Below are positions 46,499 to 60,500 of a stretch of 64,000 nucleotides of DNA, one piece after another. Both the position numbers and the translations under genes were made by a program. The notes below the pieces were generated by a model. It saw only the letters and a list, made by a program, of their open reading frames with translations, ran no database searches and was not told where the DNA came from. Position 1 is the stretch's first letter. Each line of letters begins with the position of its first letter. Origin of the DNA: Planococcus citri (taxonomy: Eukaryota; Arthropoda; Insecta; Hemiptera; Pseudococcidae); contig NC_088677.1 of the NCBI RefSeq assembly GCF_950023065.1, forward strand, positions 79,261,469 to 79,325,468, written 5' to 3'.

Positions 46499-48920
46499 TT
46501 CTTTTCAAATCAGCTTGAAAATAATTAGGTACCTAGTTTCATTTCCTGGGCGTTCGTTTCCAAAAGAATGACGTAGTGATCGTGAATATTCAGGACAATA
46601 CTATGAAAATTATATTATCGATAAATTTGCAATTTTTTTTGGCGAAAGTTATCAGTTTCAACGTCCGGTTGATGATTATTTCTCATAAAATTTTCAGTGA
46701 CATCGTATTTTCCACCAGTTGAAATTTTCTGATTAATGCAAATATTTTCATTATGTTGTACTCGTACATACAAAAAATACCTACACTTTATGCAGTGTGG
46801 GTAGATATTCTGTTTTGAATATTTTAACTGGTTATTGGCAAAATATGGCCGTAGGTTATTAAACGGTTTAAAACCACGTCTAGAGGACTTCGCATGTTGA
46901 CATCAGGGTACAAAGTAAATTTCAGCTTCACATCTTGATTGCATGGGTAAAATTTTGTGGAATTTTCAACTTTCAAAAATTCTGCTAGAGGGTCTAGCTA
47001 GAACTACTCAAAAAGGTTCGAATCCGTTTCCAATCGATTCGGAGGTTAAAAAAATGTTACATACTTACCAAATTTCAGCTTTCTCTATGTCAATTCATGA
47101 TAAATTTTGAATTTTTTTGCATTTTTGGTCTGAATATAATTGTCTAAAATTCATCAAAAACTATTACCAAATTTCATATTTTTCTAGTCCACTTAGTTCC
47201 TAAAATTTCGTGAGAACTATAATTTTCAAAAATGTTCTGGATTTTCCAAAACGATGGAAATTTACTTGAGCGTGTGGTTTTTTTTATGATGATACAAAAA
47301 GTGATAGCCGTATTCCTATTTCACGGAGAGAAGCTCTTCTCAGAGTACAGCCAGTATCCTGTTACGTGTCCTTTTCTTGCGATATGATTATTTTATGATT
47401 ACCGTTTTCTTGCTATGCAGGATGCTCTACCTAAATCATTCCTTTTACGTTAGATTCGCATTTGCGAATATGGATTTGGGAAACCGTGACTAACAACGTT
47501 TTTCATCATTTTTCTGAGATGAACGCTAAAAGTTAACCTAAGTACATTTTTTTTTAGAAGAAAAATGATGATAATTTCCTTGCTTTTCGGTACACCTACT
47601 ATAAATGATTTATACGATATGTATAATCATTTTCTGAATGTGAATTTCAATTTTGCGAACATCCCGTAACTGGTACTCGTTTGACGTTTGTGGTGATGAC
47701 CGAAATGAAATGATAACAGTTCCCTTATGAACAGGATGCTCCAAATCAATAGTATAGGTAGGTAAGGTATGTAAAATAATGTGGATCGCAAAAAAAAAAG
47801 GTACTCGTATATATATATTAGAGTATTTTGAAAAATTCAGCGAAGACCTTCATTTCATTTTGAATTGAAAGTCAGTCAGAATAAGTTTTGGCTTCGGAGC
47901 TGAGGTGTCCCTGGAGGAGAGATAAGGGTCCTCGCCTCCTCGGAGCATTCATTTTTTCGCTCTATAGCCTAATACCACTGTTGGGATTCTACTGAGCGAT
48001 TAATAATTTTCGAGTACCTATTTCTAATCAACTTCGTGTTTTAAAATTTTTCCCCCCAATATTTCGCAGTGAATGGCTTTTCTAGAATTTTATAAGATTC
48101 AGCTCGAAAAATTTTCTGCCACTAATGGTTCATACGTGTGTTTAATTAGTTGAGACTAATTTCATTTTGTAAATTTTTTTCTGATAATTTAAGTACCTTA
48201 TTGTAGGTAGGTGACGATGAAAATTCTCTAAAGCGAAAAGAACATGTTTTTTGCATGTGGAATAAGTGGAATGTGAGAAAATCGTCTGCTATTAATTTTG
48301 AAAATCCGCAGCTTGGAAATTTGAAATTTGAAACAATGCAATGGAAAATGTAGTATTTTCGTTCTCAGATATTTAGTGTGATTTATTCTCAGTTGAGTCG
48401 ATTTCCAGGCGGACCTGACTGATGGGGGTTTTTTGACCTGAAGATTTTCATGGATGAAATGTAAAGAAATTTAACTCGTCGAAGGGAAAATTTTTGAAAT
48501 TTGTACCAACGGTTGTGTCTTGTCTAACCCTCTCCCTCCCTCCCTTCCTCTCCCTCTTCCCTCCCAATCAATGTCGATTCCAATCGAAAAATTAATTTTG
48601 GCTGCTCAGAAATTGATTTTAAGGTATGGGTGCAGATATGTTTTTTCAAGTCAGAATTTCAGGCAGATTTGAGTGGACGGGTTAGTAATAATTCTTTTGC
48701 AAATATTTGAAAGAAGTATTCAATATATTTGACGAAATAAACTTACATAATAAATATGAATAATAGAATGAAATTCCTTAAAATGTAGCTATAAGTATGC
48801 CGAATAATGTAAAAAGTGAAGCAACTATGTATGAATTTGATATGACGTAGATTTTACACGCCATTGATATTCATCATTATCAAAATGTCTGTAGATTTGT
48901 ACTTTTTGATCGTGTGATGT
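46499..48920. other. Intergenic DNA between genes 4 and 5
   Basis: 5' flank of gene 4, homologous to 28620-29990, then the 3' flank of gene 5. 48294-48440 matches 1-140. No gene supported. Confidence 0.5.
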
Positions 48921-51900
48921 TTAATCAGTTTTGATGGGCGCATGAATGCTTTCGGCAAATCCAACTCTGTGGTTTTCTATGTCATAAACCGAGTAATATT
49001 TCCTGAAGAAAACATCTCCAAAAATCCATAAATTGCCAAAACCCGGTAACTCGCCAAAACCCATCTTGCATTCTGTTGCAGAATTGTTTTCAAACTGTAC
49101 GAAATACAGAACCATGATAAATTGCTCGCATTTTTAATAAAATATTAATATGAAGTTATTGAATAAATATTCTCACATTAGACCTACCTTAAAAGTGTAA
49201 TCTTTTCCTTCAAGTGTGTAATTTTTTTCACCGATTGCAAATGTTACATTGGGAAAATTGGGGATATCTGTGCAATTGACCTGTGTGCATAAACAGCATA
49301 TAGTTTTAATAGGGTTTCATAAAAAGACAACGAGTCCAGAAGTAAAAAAATGTTGAAGGAAATCCAAAATATTCTCATTATGACCTTTTATTAAAATAAT
49401 GTTTTTATGGTTTCGAATTTTCCTCAAGTTCCAAAAAAAAAACAACTATCAAATCTATTCTGAATAAGCCAAATGGTACTTTGTGTCTCTCTTTTTCTCC
49501 ATTTATTTTCCATCCCTTTCAGTTTTATGTCACGTGGACGACTGGACGTAGAGGTATTTTTATGTGTAATTGACGAATTAAATTAGGGTAAACGTAGGTA
49601 TAATTATTAGCACTTACACTACTAGTTTTGAGGTCAGCATTTGTAAGTTTGTATATTGCCAGAATAATTTCTCCCGGGCCTACAATATGAGTAGTGCCAG
49701 TGTCAACTAAGGCAATCGCCTGTGAACTCACTCCTTCAATACGATCGCCAAGTTGTAATGAAATTCTGTAAGTATGTAAAAGAGAGTATGGTAGTTGATT
49801 GAAATTCTTGAATTTGTATTATCGAATGCTTCTGATGGGTATTATGAGTTATGTACTTACTTTTTAACCGGAATGTACCAGTTACCCAATGGTTTAGTTT
49901 CATTGACGTAATTCAACGGTCCCCGAAACTTTGATTCGTCTACGCCACATAACGTTAATTCACCACCATCGGTATCCGATGTATTTCTATAATTTTGAAA
50001 TGAACAAATTAGACATTTCTTTAAGATCAATGGTAATTAGAAAATTGACAACTGTCTATGGCAGCTTCATTTTCAGCTGTGCTCGATTTCTGGTAAGCTA
50101 TTGTGGTGTACTCGTATTATTAATTAAAGAAATAAAACTTAAATTTACCTAGTAAAATAGAATGAAAATTTATTCTCTCGATTAATCTTCCGGCAAAGTT
50201 GTGTGATGCTGTTATCGGATGGTCTGGAGCATTTATAAGACAATCCGAAAAGACCTTCGTATGGACCTGGTGGGAATTGGTCTGTCATGTTGACAACTTC
50301 TAGAAATTCTGTGTTCTTGAGTTCAACTCCGTCCAACTGTAACATCGTTGTAATTTTTTTTTTTTTTTTTTTGATTAATCAAATTTCCAAAGTTTTTCAT
50401 ATTTCTGAGTTTCGTCATTAATAGGTAGTATATTACGTGACAGGAGCGGAAAGTTAATCGCGTTACTGTCCAATCCTGTCGCGTATACTATTTTAATTCC
50501 ATATGAGAGGAAAATAAACGCTGAAATTTTAAAAAATTGTTAATTTAGAATTTGTAAACATGTGCAGAAAACAGTTACTTTCCTCCCTAGGGAGGAAAAT
50601 AACTACTTTCCGCACTTGTTTAGATAGACGCGTTAAAGACGTATTTTCCACCAACAAAACTATCTAGGAAACTACTCATTTTCCGATCATATGAAATTAA
50701 AACAATTTTCTTCCTCCGTTAGGATGAGAAATTTTATTGTAATCAAGCATTCCTTGCTTATCGTTCAATTTTGAATTTAGGGAAACATGAGCAGTTCAAA
50801 ATATTTCAAAATATCAAAATTAGAATCGGTTTATATCTGTGATGACTGGATGAGTGTTTTAGAAAGTATGCAACTTTTGGTAGTGTTAAAAGCAAGAAAA
50901 TTATTTGTAATCAAGCTGAGGAAGTGAATAACTTTTCATCACCATTCACATGCTCTGAGGTCACAGCAGCTATACGTTCAGGCAAAAATCGAAAAGCAGC
51001 AGGTGTTGATAAAATGTATATGGAGCAGATAAAGCATTTTGGGCCAAAACCTGTTATGTGGATCCAGGAATTGTACAACACCTGTGTAGAAACATCAAAA
51101 ATACCTCGATTGTGGAGTCAGGCCCATGTCATTGCTATCCAGAAGCCAGGTAGGCAAGGACCCAAATGATGCTTAAAGTTACCACCCTATATCATTACTA
51201 TGTCACCTGTGTAAGATATTTGAGCAAGTGGTCCTAAATCGAGTAGCTGAGCATAGACAAGAACCTAATCAGTCAGCAGACAGGTTTCAGACCTGAGAAA
51301 TTGTGTACTGGTCAGGTCCTGAGTTTAACACAGCACATAGAGGAAGGTTTTGAACAGTTCAAGGTCACTGGTGCTGTGTTTGTGGACCTCACTGCTGTGT
51401 CTGACACAGTGTGTCATTGGTTTGTCGTCGTCATCGTGGTTCCTTGTCCTTTACAGGACATTGGAAATCGCATTTATGTGGTACCCTAACAGGGTGACGC
51501 AAATGCCTATTGCCACTGCAATTATTCTAGGGAATCAACGTTGTTTTGAGCTTTCACGTAGTAGTTTCCCGTTCCTTTCTATGCTATCTACAAAGTAGCT
51601 CATATATCACTAGCTAAGTTTTTACAACCCTGAGTTCCGTAATCACCGCTACCTATAGTTGCTCAACCAGTTACAGCTTTTTGATACTGGCAACAGATTG
51701 CATGCATTTCTGTTGCCTCTGCTGTTCTGGTGCTCGGAGCTTAATGTGTAATAGATGTTAAATGCACTATAATGTTACATTACACGTTAACGCCTGCATC
51801 TCTAGCAGGATTTGAACCCACAACCTCTTGTTTAGAAAGCCGTTGCTCAGCCCACTACGCCACCGAGTGTAGCCATTGGTTACTTTGGTGCAAGATTTAT

Positions 51901-54565
51901 GAACTGACCAGGGACTACAAATTTATAGAAATCATCACGACACTGCTTGAAGACCGGAGATTTTATGTGAGGTTCTATGTGACTTTAGATGGAAAGAATA
52001 GCACTTGGAGAAGGCAAAAGAATGGCTTGCCACAGGGAAGTGTCCTGACACCCTTTTCAATATCTACACCTATGACCAACCAATTGGAGGACCTGCATGG
52101 CGCTTCCTCTATGCAGACAACTTGATGCTCACAGCACAGTGTGATACATTTGTAGAGGTGGAAGACACACTGAATCAGGCAATAGAAGAATCGACAAATA
52201 CTATAAAGCCAACCACCTTAGGCCAAATCCATCCAAGATAGAAACCTGTTTGTTCCACCTGCAAAAGTCTGAGGCCAAGAGACAGCTCAACATCCAATGG
52301 GGAAACACTGCACTGAATCACAATGACCACCCCAAATATCTAGAAGTGACACTGGATGGATCACTCACCTACAGGCAAAACTGTGAAAAAACTAAAATGA
52401 AAGTGGCTGCTAGGGCAAATCTGATCCGAAAGCTGGTAGGTAGCAGATGGGGAGCTAAACCACAGGTCCTCCACATATCAGCACTAGTGCTGTGTTACTC
52501 AGTTGCAGAATATGCTTGCCCAGCATGGGGACGATCAGCACATGCTAAAAAAGTAGATGTGTCCCTGAATAAAGCCTGTTGATTGGTGACAGGATGCCTC
52601 AGACCAACTCCACTCACAGCTCTGCATTGTCTCGCAGGGATTGTACCACCAGAAGTGTGTAGGGAGGTGGCTGCCAGAGCAGAAAAAACTAAAGCAACAC
52701 ACAACACCCTACACCCCATGCATGGCTACAATGAATTACCAGAGGGCAGACTAAAATCTAGACACAGTTTCCTGAGAACAGTGAATGAATTGAGTGCTCC
52801 TGCCAAAGTTGAACATTGTCAAATCTGGAACACAGCATCAAGTAGCAATACTATGAGCGAATCATTGCCCCAATGCAACCAACTGAAGTATAGCCTCTGG
52901 AAAACGCTGAATAGAATTAGAAGCGGAACAACACACTCGAAATCCAACCTACACAGATGGCATTTGGCTGATGACAATCTGTGCGAATGTGGCGAGGTAC
53001 AAGATGACAGACACCTTTTCAGATGTCGATTATATAGTGACTTCGACGCAGATAAACTGGACCGTACAATTGATGACAAGGGGGTGAAGTTCCTCAAATA
53101 TTGGGACAAGAAGGGAATTTAGATACTTAGTATTGCCGACTGTACAAGAGGGAAAAAAAGCTCATGATTTTGCTCCTTCAGTTTCTGAGGTCGGCAGCTC
53201 AACTCACACCGATCTACGTAGTTTGAGTTAGTTAGGTCTAGGTATCTATCTTGAATCAGTTGAATCATCCAGAACATATTCTACTGTATTTCATGTGTGC
53301 TTCTACATATGTACTTACTGTTATTGTATCATTTGAACAAAATCCAGCTACCTCTCCAGTTCCATATATTATTCTTTTTGTACAAGTAGGCTTTGTTGGC
53401 AGCTTGTACGTTGTTGAGTTCTCGTGGTCGTATAAATCAAGACTGCTATCTGTTTAAGGAAATTGCAAAATTTTTATAATTTTCTCATGCGCAGTGCAGA
53501 CTGCAGTTATATTGCTGAATTGGTGCAGCTTTGCATTAATAAACAGTAGAAAGAAGGCTTCATTCGTTCACTTTTTAAAGACTACTTTTTCTTACTTTTT
53601 TTACATCTCGAATCATTGCAGCTTTTTGAGAGTACCCATAATTGGGACGATCCTGTATCAAAAATCATTTGAAACTCTCGAAGTGGCGTTCCCACTGACA
53701 CAGGTCCGTAATACTCGCTCTGAAAAGTAAATGTACACACGTTGAGAATCTAAGTACATACCTATTTCATATGTGCAGATATGATCATTAAGTCTAAAAA
53801 AAATTTTCACGTTGAAAAAGGAGAACGAAAAAAAGTTTTTGCTTTCTTTCGACAAAAAATATGTGCAATGGAATGAAAAAAAGTGCCTGTGTAAATTATG
53901 AAGTAATGGCAACTAAAAATAGTAATCAAGCGGGACTTTTTTTTAAATTTTAGACGAAAAAATGAACTTTATGTGCAATATTAGTCAAAACGATTAACAT
54001 TATCAGTAATTATTGTGGTAAACAATTCGATTTTGTTCATCAATGTTGCCAAATAAATTGTGCATTCTTGAAAATTTTTTCCGAAAACGAGACGTGTCAA
54101 TTTTGGTGTAAATACAACTTTTTTGGCCATTGTTGTGCCAAAGGCCAGCTTCATTGCTGAAAAATGTCGTTCTAACACCCTTGGCCTTTTCTTTCCTTGA
54201 AAAAATTTCGTTCTAACTAGCACAGTTGTTATCTAAATAGCCATTAGGTACACCACTTATTCACCCTGGGATAGTATTGAAGATGAATATCCGATTCATT
54301 GGTACTTTTCCTATAGTACATTGATTCAATATTGGTTGCAGGTAATGCCAACTTTTTCAATGTCAACGGCGTCCTTGTCAATGGTATCCTAAAAGAAGTT
54401 ATGGAAAACTATTTAGTTTTGACGTTTGCTCGAAAACTAAACGTTTACCTAAATTTATAGATAGAAAATAAATTTTATTTACCGTATACCATTTCCAGGA
54501 GTAGAAACATGTCTGGCGCGATATAGTTGTAAAAAAAACAATGCTAGAAAATACTGTAACTTCAT
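48921..54565 (-). CDS. Gene 5: cathepsin D-like aspartic protease, catalytic motifs intact, 9 exons
   Basis: Exons in reading order: 54483-54565, 54265-54388, 53596-53719, 53319-53449, 50149-50336, 49861-49986, 49618-49765, 49188-49280, 48921-49094. Total 1191 nt, 396 residues, intact. Signal peptide MKLQYFLALFFLQLYRA; propeptide IPLTRTPLTLKKLALPATNI.... Active-site motif 1 IFDTGSSQLWVL (Asp90), motif 2 LVDTGTTHIVGP (Asp280), flap IIYGTGEVAGF, C-terminal WIFGDVFFRKYYSVYD, tail IKTD. It is the closest relative of gene 4 in the array and is predicted to be an active, secreted or lysosomal acid endopeptidase that self-activates at low pH, as is known for the family. Intron 4 (50337-53318) carries a decayed plus-strand LINE, itself interrupted by a SINE. 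Confidence 0.9.
50888..53149 (+). pseudogene. Decayed Jockey/CR1-like LINE in gene 5 intron 4
   Basis: Plus-strand reverse-transcriptase pieces in shifting frames: AAIRSGKNRKAAGVDKMYME (50924), a YRPI-like block near 51180, AVFVDLTAVSDTV (51380), KNGLPQGSVLTP (52020), RFLYADNLMLTA (52105; YADN for YADD), HPKYLEVTLDGSLTYRQNCE (52330), PAWGRSAHA with a stop before VTGCLRPTPL (52583), and a C-terminal CECGEVQDDRHLFRC block (52980). Stops, frameshifts and a SINE insertion make it inactive. It lies opposite to gene 5. Confidence 0.8.
51423..51873 (-). mobile_element. tRNA-derived SINE inserted in the LINE, 8-bp TSD
   Basis: The flanks CATTGGTT (51415-51422 and 51874-51881) are identical, and removing the 451 bp rejoins the LINE frame (VCHW then LLWCKIYELT). 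On the minus strand it starts GCTACACTCGGTGGCGTAGTGGG (A box TGGCGTAGTGG), has the B box GGGTTCAAATCC about 45 bp later, and ends in TCCTGTAAAGGA and a GAC-rich tail. Confidence 0.8.
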
Positions 54566-54644
54566 TTTCGATCAACGATTATTTTTTAAGCTTGAACTAC
54601 TGAAATACACGAACGAATGAATTCAATTTTTTCTGGGATACTTT

Positions 54645-54665
54645 AGTTATAACGACTGCCTTATC
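54645..54665 (-). promoter_or_regulatory. Core promoter of gene 5: GATAAG site plus TATA-like box
   Basis: GATAAG (54660-54665) and TATAACTA (54645-54652) on the minus strand keep the order and near-identical spacing of gene 4. The TATA box is a weaker variant than in genes 1-4. Confidence 0.45.
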
Positions 54666-57509
54666 TTTTTTTAAAAATCAGCTTGAAAATAATCTATTCA
54701 GTTTCCTGATGCGCGTTTCCTGAAAGATTATCTTTTGATTGTGAATATTCAGGATAATACGATTTACATCCTGTATAAAAATCATGCTATCGATGAAATT
54801 GCGTATTTTTTTTGGTGAAAGTTATTTATTTCTACGTCCGGATGATGATTATTTCTCGGTGTTGGAATTTTAAGCGACATCGCATTATCTGGCTGTTGAT
54901 ATTTTATTTTTATGATTAAAGCAAATTACGCAGCATAGATGTTCTGTTTTGAATATTCTAACTGGATATTTGCAAAATATGCCTGGAGGTTTTAAAACGG
55001 TTTAAAATCACATCCAGTGGACTTGGCATGTTGACATTAGGTTGTTAAGTTAATTTCAGCTTTATACATCTTGATTGGGTGAAATTTTGTGGAATTTTCA
55101 ACTTTCAAATATCTGCTGGAGGGTTCAGAGCTACTCAAAACGGTTGGAATCTGTTTCCAATCGATTTACCTACTTACCAAATTTTAGATTTTTAGGTCAA
55201 TTTGATTAAATTTCGATTTTTTTGCATTTTTGTATTTGATTGTCTAAAATTCATCAAAAACTACTAAATTTCATGAAAAAAAATTATTTCCAATCCGGAA
55301 GCTCAAAACTGCTTGAACTGCTTCTAATCGATTAGAGGTTGAATTAAATGGGGAGGGGGTTGAATTTGGAGCTTACTTACGTATCAAATTTCAGCTTTCC
55401 TTTTCAATATATGTAATAGAGTTTCATTTTTTTGAAAAATATACTTGGTGTCCAAAATTTGAATTCTGAAATCGCTGAAATTCAAAAAATATCTACTCAA
55501 GGACCTAAAATTCTGACTAATAGATTGATTACTTTATCATACTGTTTTGTTGAGTTATGTGGTTTTGTTTGGATCCCACATTATTTTGAGTTCAGGTGCC
55601 TTACATTGCGTTGGTGCCTTAAATGCTGGCCAAAAAATTGAGGACTTTGCAAAAAAACACACGCAATTCTCAGATTTGGCAATGTTGTTACTATCATGTC
55701 AAGACAAGTAAATGAGGAGCTTGGAATCAAAACTCACTTTTGCCACCAAAAATCGATATGCGTTTTTTTGCGGATCCTGATACTTCTTCAATTTCTCTAT
55801 CACCCTACAGAATCCATTTTTCCGAATTCGGCCCCAGTTCTTCACAATTTCGTGTTAAAAAGTGCCCTTGGAGTCAAAACTCACTTTTGCCAGTGGCAAA
55901 AGTGAGTTTTGACTCCAAGCTATAAAAAAAACTGTATTTTGAAGGTCGCATGGAAGTCTACAAAGCCAAAATAATTCAGTTGCAACTTCGGAAGCATTTT
56001 CTGATAGTGAAAATACCGAAAATGGTAGTTTTGAATTTGGAAGTGATGCAACTGAGGAGGTAAAAAATTGGATGTATTGAGCGCTCAAAACTTTTAAAGC
56101 TCTCTGGAGGCGGAACAAAATACTCTACAGAAAAATGAGGTCAAAGAAAATTGTAGAAAATTAAATTTCCAATCGACATAATGTCGTTAGTTTTTTTCTA
56201 GAGTGCTTAGTTTTCGATATATTTGCAAAAGAAAGTATAATTTTTGGAAAAATTCAGCGCTCAAAACTTTTAAAGCTGTCTGGAGACTGAACGAAGCATT
56301 CTACGGAAAAATAAAATCGAGGAGAATTGTAGAGAATTAAATTTCCAATCGACATAAAGTCGTTAGTTTTTTTCTAGGAGGCTTATTTTTCGATATATTC
56401 GCAAAAGAAAGTAAAATTACCCCACCTTGGAATCAAAACTCACTTTTGCCAAACTTGATAGCCATACTGCAACGATATGGCAACTTGAAAAAAAAAATTT
56501 TCTCATGGAATCCTATTTAGTAGTCTTACTCAAGAGTTTGACACACTTTGCGGCGTTTTTTTCATCAACGCACTAGGCGAAATGAGTTATTGTCGATTTT
56601 CTCGAAACTTTGTCCGATGGCAAAAGTGAGTTTTGATTCCAAGCTCCTCAAATAGCTGAGGTGTATCTGTATCAATAAATTACCTCGTCATTTATTCGTG
56701 TTCTCTTTTTTATAATTTTCAAAAATTTTTCATTAGTGATTTTTCGTTAAGTAGGTAGAGGTACAAAAAAAAGCTTCAGTTGCATTCGACTATTTGTTTT
56801 GTCGTGCATTTGTGCTCAATTCACACGTATGTAAATAACAAACGTGTGCCCTATTTTACATTTGTTCTAGTTCTCATCCTTCAATTATTAATTACTCGTA
56901 CTTTTTGGTATTGTTTCAGGACTCTGAATTTGAAAAATAGACCTGCCCAATGGTTCGTGCAATTATGACATCTACCAACTGTGCATTCTGATATTTTGGT
57001 AAGTTATTTATGAGATTTTTTTAAATTGAAAACTTTTATCTGAGCATAACTCAATTTCAAACCTACCTATGTTTTATTCAAGCATTTGAAATGAAACTGA
57101 TGCTGGAACACTTCGTTTTCACTGTCTCTCGATACAGCAGAAAATCAGTAGCGAAGTAGAAAAACTCTTAAAATATTATTGAAATAATTTTATTCCCTAG
57201 AAGGGAGCCAACGATAGTGGTTTTCTTTCTTTCCCTGCACAAAGAACTTACAAACAAATTATAAACTAAATCGGAGTAGGTACCTATTCCAAAACAGTAC
57301 TGCTTTTGATTTGACATTGAATTCTTAAAATATTCACTTAAATATTAGAAAAAACTTGAGCAGTAAGCTTAGTTTTTTTTTTCAATACTTTTTGCTCATT
57401 CAGGCGACCGTGCTTATTGTGCTCATGTCTGCATTCGAAGAAACTATGCCGGCTGCACTGCTTTCCTTATGATGAGTGTATTATTTGCCAGACAATAAGC
57501 GACGATCAG
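54653..57509. other. Intergenic DNA between genes 5 and 6
   Basis: The first 0.6 kb is the duplicated 5' flank seen upstream of genes 3 and 4. Then comes the fold-back element at 55714-56649. 56650-57509 shows no gene. Confidence 0.5.
55714..56649. mobile_element. Complex fold-back element with five copies of its terminal motif
   Basis: GAGGAGCTTGGAATCAAAAC at the left end is mirrored at 56649; AAAT lies on both sides. The motif CAAAACTCACTTTTGCCA occurs also at 55874 and 56432, and inverted at about 55893 and 56615. An exact palindrome of about 50 bp lies at 55867-55920, and a direct repeat of 176-bp period lies at 56080-56413. No coding frame of note. Confidence 0.7.
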
Positions 57510-60500
57510 TTACATTGAATCATGTTTGCTTTCGGCCAGTCCAATTCGATGATTGTCTATGTCATATGTGCTGTAGAATTTTCTGAGGAAAACATCGCCA
57601 AAAATCCAAACTGATCGACTATTAGTGAAATACCCGTCAATGCCAATCTCACATTTCTGACCCGTTTCCTACGCATGATCGTATACAATTAATTTTTAAT
57701 AGGCTAAAAAATCAATAAGTACCGAAAGAAAAAGCTGGTATTATGTCTGTACTTTTGATTGTAAAATGTAGTCGCGTCCTGTGAGTACGAAATTTTTTTC
57801 ACCAATCGTGAACGTTATGTTGGGCAGCTCATCAATGGTTTGACAGTCCACCTACAAATAAAAATCGTTTTTTTTCATATTTTTTCAAAGTAGGTAAAGT
57901 ATGGGTAACAACAAGTAGGTAGGTAATTTAATTAGATATAGCCAGCTTTATCTTACCCAAGCCGTGCCGTTTTCTACAATGGCACTTGTAACTTCATAAA
58001 TGATCGCAGCATGCTTTGGCGGTGCAATGATGACGGATGTGCCAGTGTCAATTAATGCGGTATCGTTTGAAGTTGGCAATTCAATGGTCTTTGCACCAAG
58101 TTGCATCGAAATTCTATATTAGCGTAGTACATAAGTATTTAGACAAATTACAAATCACTATTAATTGGCAAAATTGATACTTACGAGTATGTATTTTAAA
58201 CTATACAAAATGATTAAGTACATACTTTTTCACTGGTATTGTCCACGGCCATGGTGAGGATTCTTCAACATTAGTATAATGCAACTGACCGGTAAACTTC
58301 GATTCATCCACCCCGCATAACACTAATTCACCTCCATTGGTATTTGTTATATCCCTGGTTTTCAAACAAAAAATTACACCGGATCATTGGTACCTAGTAC
58401 CTTACCTACCCATTTAATGTATGTGTGTATCTCTACCTTATAGACAGTACTGTCTATACTCTACCTAGACCTAACATCCAACGAGGGAACCGTTTGAGCT
58501 TACACGCCTCAATTTGAACAAAACCGAGCTAGATTGAAAGCGCACGTCCTAAAACCCTCAATCATCAAAATTTCAAGTGCTGAGTTCATTTATGGATTTT
58601 TGGCGAATTTTTGACAATTTGAAAATTCAAAAAACGTGTTTTGAAGATAACTTTTATTAAGCATAAAAGTAGACCGGTGGGAATGATTTTTTAAAATCCA
58701 GCTTTCACACATCAACGACTGCTATATAGTTTTAAGGTGTTCTGGAGCCTAAAAAATCGGACGTCATATTTGTGTTCAGCGTCACCAAAAACATACTGTT
58801 TCATGTGTCGCACGAACAAAACCATTTTTTCAACTTTCACCCCATTTGGGGAGGTGCTGGAGGCCGTGAATGGGGTCCAATCAAAAAACTGACGTCATAT
58901 TCGTGTTCAGCGTCGCCAAAAACATACAATTCGATATATCACATGTTCCAGATTTCTTTTTGAAAGTTTTGCCCAAATTTGGGGGAGAGGGTGCTCCCCT
59001 ACACATTGGAAGATCCCATCTTGAAAATTAAATATTTCGAAAAAGCATCAAAAGGTACATTTAGGGAAATTTTTTCAGAATTTTAAATGGCAGCCCCCAC
59101 TTACAGCGCCATTTTAGAATTTGAACTTTTAATTTGAAAGTTCAACTTTCAACTCATGAAAACTTCAAAACGTTTAAACAGTTCGAAATGCAATGCCCTT
59201 TCGAACTATGAAATCAGTTTTGATCAAAATATCATAGCTTTGGAGGAATGCGCTGCTGAAGTTCAGTACCTCGAGACAATGTGAAAATAATGGAAGCCCC
59301 CTCCCCACCCACAAACTGTTGTGGGTTTCTCACTTATTGGGTGGGTAGATATTGTAAAAAAAAATGAGCGAAATCGAAAGAAATGACTGAAAAACGTTGG
59401 TCGAATTGACATGGAATGACCCAATTAAAATTTAAAAAAAAATAATCATTTGAATTTTAAAATTTTTAAACAAAAATAATGAACTTCTTCATATACCTAT
59501 ATGTACGTATCACACAAGTTTTTATTCCCCTTAAATTTCGGGAGCTTTTGCCCTCGCTTCGCTTGGGTCCGGTTGCAATTCTTTTTTAAATTTTAAATTT
59601 TCCAGAAAAAATCATCAATACTTAATTAGATTTTAAAATTTTGAAGCAAAATAATAAATTTTTTATAAGTAATAAAATTAATCATACAAAAAAGGTCGTT
59701 TTTATACCTCTCGAAATACTGCTTTTTGTGAGCTTTTTCCCTCTCTTAGCTCGAGTCTGTTTTCTTTTCTCTTTTAATTTCGAATTTTTCTTTTAAAAAA
59801 ATTACTATTCGAATTTAAAAATTTCTAAGCAAATGATAATATGAAAATATTTACAATCGAAATTGCAGAATTCGAGTTAAATTTGATTTTAAGCGAACAT
59901 AATGTGATATTCATTAATTTTAAAAATTGATAAGGAGAAATTGAAACGAAAAATTGAAGTGAAACGTTATCTCAGGCATCGTAGCAGGTCACTTTTTTCA
60001 CGAAAAGTCACTTTTGGTTACTTTTTTCATCAAAAGGTCACTAGGTATTGGTTACTTTTCTTCCAAAAAAGTCACTTTTTATCGTTTTTCATCAAATTTT
60101 TTTTTTCACCAATTTTCAAAAGATTGTATGCGAATTTTCTTCATTAAACAAATTTTAGAATTTTATAAAAAACACAAATTTTTACTTTTCGAAACATCAT
60201 TTTTCCAAAGCTTTTGCCCTCGCTTCATTCGGGCTTGTTTTCTTTTCTTTTTCAAAATCAAGATGAATTTTTTTTTTAAAATTAAGTTTTAAAGCCAAAA
60301 AATAAACTTGCAAAACAACATTGTTTTTATGCCTCCCGAAATTCAAAATATAAAATTTTAAAAGTGAGAAAATAAACTACGTACTCGTTCTCACATTAAA
60401 AAAAAAAAAAAAAAAAAAAAACGGATTTTCCTGTAGAGCTGGGGAAAAGAAAGTAAGGTTTTCAGGTGAGATATGTATTATGTCGGTTCGTGATTTGATT

